Assembly: GCA_028290245.1 (NCBI GenBank)
Contig: JAQGKG010000356.1
Coordinates: 1 to 6,924, forward strand
Source of the DNA: Devosia sp.
Lineage (GTDB): Bacteria; Pseudomonadota; Alphaproteobacteria; Rhizobiales; Devosiaceae
DNA length: 6,924 nucleotides
Reading direction: 5' to 3'
Under the pieces are notes generated by a model that was not told where the DNA came from, searched no databases, and saw only the letters and a list, made by a program, of their open reading frames with translations. Below are positions 1-5,529 of the stretch, in pieces. Every line of letters begins with the position of its first letter. Within the stretch, counting starts at the first letter, position 1. Made by a program: the position numbers and the translations under genes.

Positions 1-489
1 GGTGCCGGTGTCGATCTAGCGGGTGAATTCGATAGACTGACCGACAACGTTGATGGCGGAGGCGAAAGTGGCCTGGGGACGGTTGGTCAAGGCGGCGAGC
101 ATCTGGCCGACGTGATTGCTGTCGTCGTCGACGGCCTGTTTCCCGAGCAGCACGAGATCGGGTGTTTCCTCGGCGACCACTTTGGCCAGCAGCTTGGCGA
201 TGGCGAGGGTTTCGAGTTCGGCATCGGTTTCGATCAGGATGCCGCGATGGGCGCCCATGGCGAGGGCGGTGAGAATGACATCATTGGCCGCCTTGGGACC
301 GATGGAGACAATGACGATCTCGTCGCCCTGCCCAGCCTCCGACAGTTGCACGGCGGCTTCAACGGCGTGCTTGCAGAACGGGTTCATCGACATGCGGACG
401 CCAGAGGTCTCGACGCCCGTGCCATCGGGGCGGACCCTGATGCGAACGTTGTGATCGACGACGCGCTTGATGGCGACGAGGATTTTCAT
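1..489 (-). pseudogene. etfB: Electron transfer flavoprotein beta subunit, 5' part, interrupted by an in-frame stop
   Basis: EtfB binds AMP and pairs with EtfA (FAD) to carry electrons from acyl-CoA and related dehydrogenases to ETF:quinone oxidoreductase. The reading frame runs from ATG 489 for 157 codons and ends at TAG (16-18). The start MKILVAIKRVVDHNV, the MSMNPF motif (residues 33-38), KQAVDDDSNHVGQM (117-130) and RPQATFAS (137-144) are family hallmarks. A GGAGGT ribosome binding site (495-500) lies 5 nt before ATG 489, so that start is preferred over the longer frame from 519. The normal length is about 250 residues. The stop falls where the family has Glu in Arg-Glu-Ile-Asp, and the five codons after it read IDTGT, so the frame is intact and one base makes the stop (GAG to TAG is simplest). 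The lost part carries the partner-recognition loop and the EtfA-contacting C-terminus. The residues after MNPF and around Asn125 differ from the textbook form, suggesting a divergent paralogue. etfA would be expected beyond the left edge. Identity is secure; pseudogene status could instead be a base error. Confidence 0.8.
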
Positions 490-494
490 GGAGC

Positions 495-500
495 ACCTCC
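495..500 (-). promoter_or_regulatory. Ribosome binding site deciding the etfB start
   Basis: The minus strand reads GGAGGT five bases before ATG 489. This is a strong Shine-Dalgarno match and sets the start at 489 rather than at the in-frame ATG ten codons upstream (519). Confidence 0.7.
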
Positions 501-513
501 GGCAAGTTGGCGG

Positions 514-560
514 TGTCATGACAAATATGAATCATACGGGCAAGCCGCGCCGCGGGAATT
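514..560 (-). promoter_or_regulatory. Candidate etfB promoter with a 10-bp palindrome at the predicted transcription start
   Basis: On the minus strand, TATGAT (531-536) matches a -10 box at five of six positions. The -35 region about 17 nt further upstream is poor. Transcription would start near 524, leaving a leader of about 36 nt. Immediately downstream of that point, TGTCATGACA (514-523) is a perfect 10-bp palindrome, placed where a repressor could block initiation. Promoter and operator are both inferred from sequence alone. Confidence 0.3.
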
Positions 561-609
561 CTGGGCCAGTGAAGTCCGGTTTATTGGAAAAGCCTACCGG
601 TGGCAGGGG

Positions 610-625
610 TGCGACAACGGTCGCA
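610..625. repeat. Perfect 6-bp inverted repeat in the divergent etfB/M20 intergenic region
   Basis: TGCGAC, a 4-nt spacer AACG, then GTCGCA form a perfect dyad 76 bases before the M20 start. It could be an operator or a small hairpin. A TTGACG (640-645) follows it and resembles an alphaproteobacterial -35 box, but the -10 hexamer at the right distance (GACACT, 663-668) is weak. The rest of 490-700 holds no gene that I can support. Confidence 0.3.
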
Positions 626-700
626 ATGCTGTGTTAGTGTTGACGGCATGGATTGGGACAGCGACACTGACCCAGAATTGACTGCTTCGGACCCATTTTT

Positions 701-1870
701 ATGCCTGTTATCAATCGCATCGCCGAATTTCACGACGAGATCGCCGCATGGCGCCAGGATTTCCACGCCAACCCGGAAATTCTCTATGAGGTAGTGCGGA
801 CTGCCGGCGTGGTGGAGCAGAAGCTGCGGGAATTTGGCGTCGACGAGATTGTAACCGGCATCGGGCGGACTGGGGTCGTCGGCATTATCAATGGCCGGAC
901 CAATACCAGTGGGCGCACTATTGCCCTGCGGGCCGACATGGATGCGCTGCCGGTGACCGAAAAGACCGGCAAGGAATATGCGTCAACCGTGCCGGGTAAG
1001 ATGCACGCGTGCGGGCATGATGGGCACACCGCCATGCTGCTGGGGGCGGCGAAGTATCTCGCCGAGACGCGGAATTTCGATGGACGGATCGCGCTGATCT
1101 TCCAGCCTGCCGAAGAAGGCGGCGCTGGCGGCAAGGCGATGCTGAACGACGGGCTGGTCGAGAAATTCGGGATCGATGAGTTTTACGGGATGCATAACTG
1201 GCCTGGCATGCCAGCCGGGCATTTCGGCATCCGCGCCGGCGGCATCATGGCGGCGACCGATCGGTTTTATATCGACATCATCGGCCAAGGTGGCCATGCG
1301 GCTCGCCCGCAGACGACGGTGGATCCGATCATCGTGGCGGCCAATATGATTGTCGGAATGCAGTCCATCGTGTCGCGCAATGTCGACCCGCTGGCTAATG
1401 CCGTGTTGTCGGTGACCATGGTCGAGGCTGGCGAGGCGGATAACGTGATTTCGCGCACCGCCAAGATCACCGGCACGGTGCGCACGCTGGCGCTGGATGT
1501 GCAGGACCTGATCGAGCAGCGGCTGGTGGATTTCGTACCGCAGTTTGCCAAGAGCTTTGGCGCCGAGGCGACGGTGCGTTATGCGCGGGGTTATCCGGTG
1601 ACGGTCAACTCGCCCGAGCAAACCGATTTTGCCGCCGAAGTGGCGCGGGATGTGGTGGGCAGCGACCGTGTTGATGCCGACACGCCGCCGTCGATGGGTG
1701 GCGAGGATTTTTCCTTCATGCTGGAAGAGCGGCCGGGGGCCTATATTTTCCTCGGCAATGGCGACAGTTCGGAGCTGCATACGGATACGTATGATTTCAA
1801 CGACGAGCTTATTCCGGTTGGGGTGACTTATTGGGTGAGGCTGGCGGAAAAAGCGCTCCCGGTGGGGTGA
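701..1870 (+). CDS. M20-family amidohydrolase (N-acyl-amino-acid/hippurate hydrolase type)
   Basis: A 389-residue, probably cytosolic, dinuclear metal amidohydrolase of the M20D (hippurate hydrolase, aminoacylase, IAA-amino-acid hydrolase) group. It cleaves an N-acyl bond to release an amino acid and a carboxylate; the substrate cannot be read from sequence. Visible motifs are RADMDALP (77-84), HACGHDGHT (102-110) with metal ligands Cys104 and His106, AEEGGAGG (137-144) with the Glu138/Glu139 pair (catalytic base and metal ligand), MHNWP (164-168) with His165, the lid-domain GGHAARP (197-203), GGEDFSF (333-339) and ELH with metal ligand His360. All ligands are present and the length is normal. 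An in-frame TGA at 680-682 forces the start to 701 or later. No good Shine-Dalgarno precedes ATG 701, only a weak CGGA about 9 nt upstream. It is transcribed divergently from etfB and followed after 27 bases by repeat copy A. Family assignment is firm. Confidence 0.93.
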   Translation: MPVINRIAEFHDEIAAWRQDFHANPEILYEVVRTAGVVEQKLREFGVDEIVTGIGRTGVVGIINGRTNTSGRTIALRADMDALPVTEKTGKEYASTVPGKMHACGHDGHTAMLLGAAKYLAETRNFDGRIALIFQPAEEGGAGGKAMLNDGLVEKFGIDEFYGMHNWPGMPAGHFGIRAGGIMAATDRFYIDIIGQGGHAARPQTTVDPIIVAANMIVGMQSIVSRNVDPLANAVLSVTMVEAGEADNVISRTAKITGTVRTLALDVQDLIEQRLVDFVPQFAKSFGAEATVRYARGYPVTVNSPEQTDFAAEVARDVVGSDRVDADTPPSMGGEDFSFMLEERPGAYIFLGNGDSSELHTDTYDFNDELIPVGVTYWVRLAEKALPVG

Positions 1871-1897
1871 TGCCGGGGACTCCGCGTTTGTGACTCA

Positions 1898-1933
1898 CTT
1901 CCTCCCTACCCTCCCCTCAAGGGGGAGGGTTTC
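1898..1933 (+). repeat. Palindromic C-rich/G-rich repeat, copy A
   Basis: This is the first of three copies of a 36-base element. It matches copy C at about 31 of 36 positions by direct comparison. Its core is an 8-bp perfect hairpin, CCCTCCCC (1909-1916), loop TCAAG, GGGGAGGG (1922-1929), followed by TTT. Being just after the M20 stop, it may also terminate that transcript, though the T tract is short. Copies A and B face each other 51 bases apart. Confidence 0.85.
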
Positions 1934-1984
1934 TGCCGGTGGACTTGGAGAGTTCGTGCCGACGATAATGCCCATGAGTGGAGA

Positions 1985-2020
1985 TTAACCCTCCCCCTTG
2001 AGGGGAGGGAAGGGAGGGGG
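1985..2020 (-). repeat. Palindromic repeat, copy B (inverted), upstream border of the DUF559 gene
   Basis: The reverse complement of this segment equals copy C (2359-2394) at 35 of 36 positions; the only difference is the loop centre (A against G). The hairpin arms are 1989-1996 and 2002-2009. The G-rich strand is the coding strand here: runs of 4, 3, 3 and 5 G separated by 1, 2 and 1 bases (2002-2020) form a textbook G-quadruplex motif. The inner edge ends 4 nt before the DUF559 ATG. Confidence 0.92.
2012..2020 (+). promoter_or_regulatory. Ribosome binding site of the DUF559 gene, contained in repeat copy B
   Basis: GGGAGGGGG (2012-2020) is purine-rich and lies 4 to 10 nt before ATG 2025, so it is the only reasonable Shine-Dalgarno for this gene. 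It is part of the repeat rather than unique sequence. It also forms the 3' half of the G-quadruplex motif, whereas the alternative hairpin (1989-2009) would leave it single-stranded. Confidence 0.6.
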
Positions 2021-2024
2021 TGCG

Positions 2025-2414
2025 ATGGTGACGATTGCGCAGAAGCTCCGGAAGAACCCGAGTGTTGCAGAGGTGCGATTTTGGACGCTGATCGAGTCGC
2101 TTCGGCTTGGGGGTTATCACTTTCGCAAACAGGTGCCGCTGGGGCCGTTCATTGTCGATTTCGCATGCCACCATGCCAAGCTTGTGGTCGAAATCGATGG
2201 CGATAGTCACTACACGGACGAAGGCTTGGACAAGGATCGCAAGCGTGATGCCGCTTTGGCAGAGCACGGATTTACGGTGCTGCGGTTTAGCAACCTGGAC
2301 GTGCTGGATAATCCTGATGGGGTTTACGAAACGCTGATGGCGGTTTTAGGCCAAAGACCCCCCTCCCTTCCCTCCCCTCGAGGGGGAGGGTTAAGAAGAG
2401 GCCTCCTCTTATAG
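2025..2414 (+). CDS. DUF559 domain protein, Vsr-like PD-(D/E)XK endonuclease family
   Basis: A 129-residue protein of the DUF559 family, related to very-short-patch repair endonucleases; its biological role is not established. The fold signature is clear: EVRFWTLIESLRLGG (16-30), YHFRKQVPLGPFIVDFAC (31-48) with Asp45, LVVEIDGDSH (53-62) with Glu56 and Asp58 as the expected catalytic acids and His62, DKDRKRDAAL (69-78), and VLRFSNLDVLDNPDGVYETL (85-104). The domain ends near residue 109. Residues 112-123 (PPSLPSPRGGGL) are encoded by repeat copy C, and translation stops 18 nt past that copy. The start is ATG 2025; an in-frame TTG at 1998 would put the repeat itself into the protein (RGGKGGG) and is less likely. 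The ribosome binding site is in copy B. The gene is therefore embedded in the inverted repeat pair B/C. Family assignment is strong; nuclease activity is inferred from intact motifs. Confidence 0.88.
   Translation: MVTIAQKLRKNPSVAEVRFWTLIESLRLGGYHFRKQVPLGPFIVDFACHHAKLVVEIDGDSHYTDEGLDKDRKRDAALAEHGFTVLRFSNLDVLDNPDGVYETLMAVLGQRPPSLPSPRGGGLRRGLLL
2359..2394 (+). repeat. Palindromic repeat, copy C, encoding the DUF559 C-terminal tail
   Basis: This copy has the same orientation as A and is inverted relative to B (35/36 match over 1985-2020). The hairpin arms are 2370-2377 and 2383-2390 with loop TCGAG. It is translated in frame as the low-complexity end of the DUF559 protein. The G-quadruplex motif lies on the minus strand here. 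No obvious target-site duplication flanks the B-C unit. Confidence 0.92.
2396..2410. repeat. Small inverted repeat after repeat copy C
   Basis: AAGAGG, loop CCT, CCTCTT form a perfect 6-bp hairpin just before the DUF559 stop codon. It has no following T tract, so it is at best a weak terminator. Confidence 0.3.
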
Positions 2415-2441
2415 GGAGGTGACATCGTGGCGGCGGGGTGA
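2415..2441 (+). other. Orphan Shine-Dalgarno followed by a four-codon open frame
   Basis: GGAGGTGA (2415-2422) is a perfect 8-base complement to the 16S rRNA 3' end. It begins one base after the DUF559 stop codon. Four bases later a GTG (2427) opens a frame of only four codons before TGA (2439-2441). It is 54 nt upstream of the next gene's ATG, too far to serve it directly. It may be a leader or termination-reinitiation site, or the remnant of a lost gene start. Confidence 0.35.
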
Positions 2442-2475
2442 TCTGCCGACACCGGAATATTCAGTTTAAAAGACC

Positions 2476-3561
2476 ATGCCCACCATTTCCTCCCTCCTCC
2501 CCACCATCCTTACCCTCGCCATCTCTGTGTTTGGAGGTGGCATCGCTACGCTGCTTGGGTTGCCGGCTGGGTGGTTGATGGGTGGGGCGCTGGCGGTGTC
2601 GATAGCCTCGATGGCGGGGGTGAAGGTTCATATGCCCAGCCGGTTGCGCGATGTGGTGTTCGTGGTGATCGGGATGTCGATGGGTGCGAGTGTGGCGCCG
2701 GACAGTTTGCAGCTGATTGCGAGCTGGCCGATCAGCCTCGCGGGGCTGGTGCTGGAACTGGTGCTGATCATTTCGTTGACCGGCTGGATGCTGGTGAAGG
2801 TGTTCAAGCTCGATAGGGGCACGGCTTATCTCAGCTCGTTTCCCGGCCATCTGTCGTTCATCATGAGCATTGCCGGGGCTGGAGTTGGCGACGCGCGGCA
2901 GATCGTGATCATTCAGGTGATCCGCATTCTGATGCTGACCATCGCGGTGCCGATTGGCGCGGTGTTTCTGCCGATCGACCATTTTACGCCACCGGCACCC
3001 ACCGCGTTTCTCAGCCTGTGGCAATTGCTGGCGCTGGCGGCGGGATGCGTGGCGATGAGCCTGGTGTTTGGCAAGCTTAAGGTGCCCGCGGCCTATGTGC
3101 TCGGCTCTATGGCTGCAGCGACTGCGGCAAAGCTGGCGGGCCTTTACACCGAAGCCATGCCAGTGCCACTGACGATCGTCGCCTTCATTCTCACAGGCGC
3201 ACTGATCGGCTCGCGTTTTGCGGGCATCACGCGGCGTGAGTTCATGACCGCCGCCAAGGGAGGGCTGATCGCGACAGCCATGACGATAGGGATCGTGACC
3301 CTGGTCACCGCGGGAGTCAGCCTTTTTGTCGACATGCCATTTGGGCAAATTTGGCTGGGGCTATCGCCCGGTGCGCTGGAAGGCATGGGGGCGTTGGGAA
3401 TTGCGCTGGGCTATGACACGGCGTTTATTGCTGCCCACCATGTGATCCGCCTGCTGCTGTTGAGTTTCGCCATTCCAATGGTAGTGGTGTTTATCCGGCG
3501 GCGCGAAGCCGCCACATTTGCGCGGCAAAATAAGGCAGAACCACAGGATTTCGATAAATGA
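2476..3561 (+). CDS. AbrB-family polytopic membrane protein (AbrB duplication type)
   Basis: A 361-residue inner-membrane protein of the COG3180/AbrB family, often labelled 'AbrB' or 'ammonia monooxygenase' in databases; its real function is unsettled and a transporter role is plausible. About ten hydrophobic segments span residues 8 to 340, followed by a short charged tail (RRREAATFARQNK). An internal duplication is visible. GLPAGWLMGGALA (28-40) pairs with KVPAAYVLGSMAA (202-214). PGHLSFIMSIAGAG (123-136) with IQVIRILML (146-154) pairs with PGALEGMGALGIALG (298-312) with HHVIRLLLL (321-329). This matches the two-repeat architecture of the family. An in-frame TAA at 2467-2469 makes ATG 2476 the earliest start, yet no Shine-Dalgarno precedes it. 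The stop codon overlaps the next gene's start (ATGA). This is unrelated to the Bacillus AbrB transition-state DNA-binding protein despite the name. Confidence 0.85.
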   Translation: MPTISSLLPTILTLAISVFGGGIATLLGLPAGWLMGGALAVSIASMAGVKVHMPSRLRDVVFVVIGMSMGASVAPDSLQLIASWPISLAGLVLELVLIISLTGWMLVKVFKLDRGTAYLSSFPGHLSFIMSIAGAGVGDARQIVIIQVIRILMLTIAVPIGAVFLPIDHFTPPAPTAFLSLWQLLALAAGCVAMSLVFGKLKVPAAYVLGSMAAATAAKLAGLYTEAMPVPLTIVAFILTGALIGSRFAGITRREFMTAAKGGLIATAMTIGIVTLVTAGVSLFVDMPFGQIWLGLSPGALEGMGALGIALGYDTAFIAAHHVIRLLLLSFAIPMVVVFIRRREAATFARQNKAEPQDFDK

Positions 3562-3833
3562 GCAAACCTCTTGCCTTCAGCCTGATCGCCTTTGCCCTGA
3601 TGGCGGCGCCAGCTGTAGCCGCGCCAATTTGTTCGGGCAGCTTTGCCTTGGACCGCGAATTTTATTCCGAGAGCGATCTAACCAATTATTACTATGACAT
3701 TTTGCGCAGCAACGGCGTCGATGTTAGCCGTGCTGAAATCTGGGGCGGTTGCGTTCGCGCCTTCGTTCGGCAGCCCGATGGCACCGAACAGATGCAGTTT
3801 TTCGAGCCGATGGGCCTGCGGCGCGTCGAGTAG
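3558..3833 (+). CDS. Small exported protein of unknown function, coupled to the AbrB-family gene
   Basis: A 91-residue protein that I do not recognise at family level. Residues 1-22 form a signal peptide: Ser-Lys start, hydrophobic core (LAFSLIAFALMAAPA), and an AVA-AP cleavage site, so the mature part of about 69 residues should be periplasmic. The mature part begins PICSGSF and holds two cysteines (Cys25, Cys65) that could form a disulfide. A helical stretch SESDLTNYYYDILRSNGV is followed by a likely beta hairpin around CVRAFVRQPDGTEQMQFF. The order helix then hairpin with a DG turn loosely recalls PepSY-type modules, but that is an impression. Its ATG overlaps the upstream stop (ATGA, 3558-3561) and AGGA lies at 3545-3548, so translation is probably coupled and the two products may act together. 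A strong hairpin begins 28 bases after the stop. Confidence 0.75.
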   Translation: MSKPLAFSLIAFALMAAPAVAAPICSGSFALDREFYSESDLTNYYYDILRSNGVDVSRAEIWGGCVRAFVRQPDGTEQMQFFEPMGLRRVE

Positions 3834-3860
3834 CATCGGCTCAGATCAGACAGCAGGTGG

Positions 3861-3883
3861 AATGGGGAGCAGTGCTCCCCATT
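3861..3883. terminator. Bidirectional hairpin terminator between convergent genes
   Basis: AATGGGGAGC, loop AGT, GCTCCCCATT form a perfect 10-bp stem. It sits 28 bases past the stop of the exported-protein gene and 6 bases past the stop of the convergent alpha-glucosidase gene. The T tracts are short on both sides, but position and stem quality fit a shared terminator. Confidence 0.65.
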
Positions 3884-3888
3884 GATGT

Positions 3889-5529
3889 TTATGCCGCACT
3901 AAGGCTGAGCGGGCGCCCTGCGGGTACTGGCACGAAGGCGTAACCATTGGCGCCAAGGGTCAGGGCCGTACCGTTGAGGTCGGCGTTTTGTGACACGGCT
4001 TCGAGGGTTGTGCCGTCGAGCAGACCGGTAACGGTCAGAGACTGTGGCTCGGCTGACAGATTGAAGACGCACAGCAGGCCGTCATTGCCTTCGAGACGGG
4101 TGAAGGCCAGCACCGGCTCTGCAGTCTTGAGGAAGGCGATCTCGCCGGTTTGCAGGCAGGGGTGCTGCTTCCGCCACACCAGCGCCGCGCGATAGAAGGC
4201 CAGCGTCGAGCTTCCATCGGCATTCTGGGCGGCGACACTGAGCACGGATTGAGCCGGCTTGATTGACAGCCACGGAGTGCCGGTGGTGAAGCCATTCGGC
4301 GCGTCGCCTGCATCCCAGGGCATTGGCGTGCGGCAGCCGTCGCGGCCTTTGTCTTCGGGCCAAAAGCGGATGCCGCGCGGGTCGGTCAGTTCCTCGAACA
4401 GCAGATCGGTTTCAGGCAGGCCAAGCTCTTCGCCCTGATAGAGGCAAACCGAGCCCTTGAGTGACAGCACCAAGGCCGCGGACTGGCGGGCGAGCTCGGC
4501 CGGCGACTGGCTGTGCTTGGCCCAGCGCGTCATGTGGCGCGGCACGTCGTGGTTGGAAAAACTCCAGCACGGCCAGCCATCGGGCCCCACACTGAAGAAA
4601 GTTTCTATGCGTTCGCGGAAATGGGCTGCAGTGTAGTAATTGCCTAGAAAATCGAAGCCGTAGCACATGTGCAGCGTATCGCCGCCGGAGGTGTATTCGG
4701 CCATCAACTGCACGGATTGGTGGCTGTCCCCCACCTCGCCGACCGAAGCGGCGCCGGGGTATTCATTCAGCAGCGTGCGCACGCGCTTGAGGAAATCGAG
4801 GTTTTCCGGCTGGCTCTTGGAGTATTTGTGCTCCTGCATGTCATAGGGATTGACCGCATAGGGCAGATGTTCCGGCAGCTGGTTGGGCGGATTGGAGCGC
4901 AGCTGCTTGTCGTGGAAATAGTAGTTCACGGTATCGAGGCGGAAGCCATCGATGCCGCGTTCGAGCCAGAAGCGCATGACATCGAGCACGGCCTGCTGCA
5001 CGTCGGGGTTATGGAAATTGAGGTCCGGCTGGCTGGCAAGGAAATTGTGCAGGTAATATTGTCCACGCGTCGGGTTCCATTCCCAGGCACGACCGCCGAA
5101 TACGGCAGGCCAGTTATTGGGTGGGGAGCCATCAGGCAGCGCATCTGCCCAGACATACCAGTCGGCCTTGGCATTGGTACGGTTGAGGCGGCTCTCCTGG
5201 AACCAGGGATGCAGGTCCGAGGTATGGCTGACCACCTGGTCCATGATGACCTTCAGCCCGAGCGCATGGGCCTGTTCGACGAGGCTGTCGAAATCATGCA
5301 GCGAGCCGAATAGCGGATCGACGTCGCGATAATCGGAGACGTCGTAGCCCATGTCGGCCTGCGGCGAACGGGTAATGGGCGAGAGCCAGATGCAATCGAC
5401 GCCGAGGCCGGCGATATGATCGAGCCGGCGAATGATGCCCGGCAAATCGCCGACGCCATCGCCATTGCTGTCCTGAAACGACCGCGGATAAACCTGATAG
5501 ATCACCCCGCCACGCCACCATTCGGTCAT
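3889..5529 (-). CDS. aglA: GH13 alpha-glucosidase (AglA type)
   Basis: A 546-residue cytosolic glycoside hydrolase, family 13, that releases glucose from the non-reducing end of alpha-glucosides such as maltose, sucrose or trehalose-like oligosaccharides. Features in order: WWRGGVIYQVYPRSF (4-18), a calcium-loop-like DSNGDGVGDL (20-29), region I DQVVSH (97-102), region II GFRLDT with nucleophile Asp199, region III with acid/base Glu265 (SVGEVGD), region IV SNHD with Asp328, then YQGEELGLPE (364-373) and the AglA-like block DPRGIRFWPEDKGRDGCRTP (383-402). A C-terminal beta domain follows. Thr200 after the nucleophile is the residue type associated with alpha-1,4 rather than alpha-1,6 preference in this family. 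ATG 5529 is chosen over ATG 5541 because GGAG (5536-5539) lies 6 nt before it and nothing suitable precedes 5541. In many Rhizobiales aglA sits among agl ABC-transporter genes, but none is visible here. No signal peptide is seen. Confidence 0.95.
   Translation of the reverse strand: MTEWWRGGVIYQVYPRSFQDSNGDGVGDLPGIIRRLDHIAGLGVDCIWLSPITRSPQADMGYDVSDYRDVDPLFGSLHDFDSLVEQAHALGLKVIMDQVVSHTSDLHPWFQESRLNRTNAKADWYVWADALPDGSPPNNWPAVFGGRAWEWNPTRGQYYLHNFLASQPDLNFHNPDVQQAVLDVMRFWLERGIDGFRLDTVNYYFHDKQLRSNPPNQLPEHLPYAVNPYDMQEHKYSKSQPENLDFLKRVRTLLNEYPGAASVGEVGDSHQSVQLMAEYTSGGDTLHMCYGFDFLGNYYTAAHFRERIETFFSVGPDGWPCWSFSNHDVPRHMTRWAKHSQSPAELARQSAALVLSLKGSVCLYQGEELGLPETDLLFEELTDPRGIRFWPEDKGRDGCRTPMPWDAGDAPNGFTTGTPWLSIKPAQSVLSVAAQNADGSSTLAFYRAALVWRKQHPCLQTGEIAFLKTAEPVLAFTRLEGNDGLLCVFNLSAEPQSLTVTGLLDGTTLEAVSQNADLNGTALTLGANGYAFVPVPAGRPLSLSAA

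Noticed and set aside
112..681. 189-residue plus-strand open frame across etfB and the intergenic region
   Set aside because: Gly/Asp-rich shadow of etfB running into noncoding DNA; no family resemblance.
983..1780. 265-residue minus-strand open frame inside the M20 gene
   Set aside because: His/Arg-rich shadow frame opposite an intact enzyme with all metal ligands; no ribosome binding site or domain.
1909..1932. Repeat copy A as a dedicated terminator of the M20 gene
   Set aside because: The hairpin is strong but followed by only three T, and the same hairpin recurs in B and C in other contexts, so it is treated as a repeat that may incidentally terminate.
1998..2024. Upstream TTG start for the DUF559 gene
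   Set aside because: It would translate the purine-rich repeat as Gly/Arg/Lys sequence foreign to the family and would place the best ribosome binding site inside the gene. ATG 2025 fits the domain start.
1898..2394. Three repeats as a CRISPR array
   Set aside because: Copies are in mixed orientation (A and C forward, B inverted), spacing is irregular (51 and 338 bases), and one spacer holds a complete gene.
1985..2394. The B-C unit as an ordinary insertion sequence
   Set aside because: The enclosed gene is not a transposase, the ends are self-complementary palindromes rather than simple terminal repeats, and no target-site duplication is visible.
2461..3348. 295-residue open frame on the minus strand, rich in His/Arg/Gln
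   Set aside because: Composition is that of an antisense shadow of the membrane-protein gene, with no recognisable domain; the plus-strand frame has clear family motifs.
4669..5313. 214-residue plus-strand open frame opposite aglA
   Set aside because: Antisense shadow of a high-GC gene; aglA on the other strand carries all GH13 catalytic motifs here.
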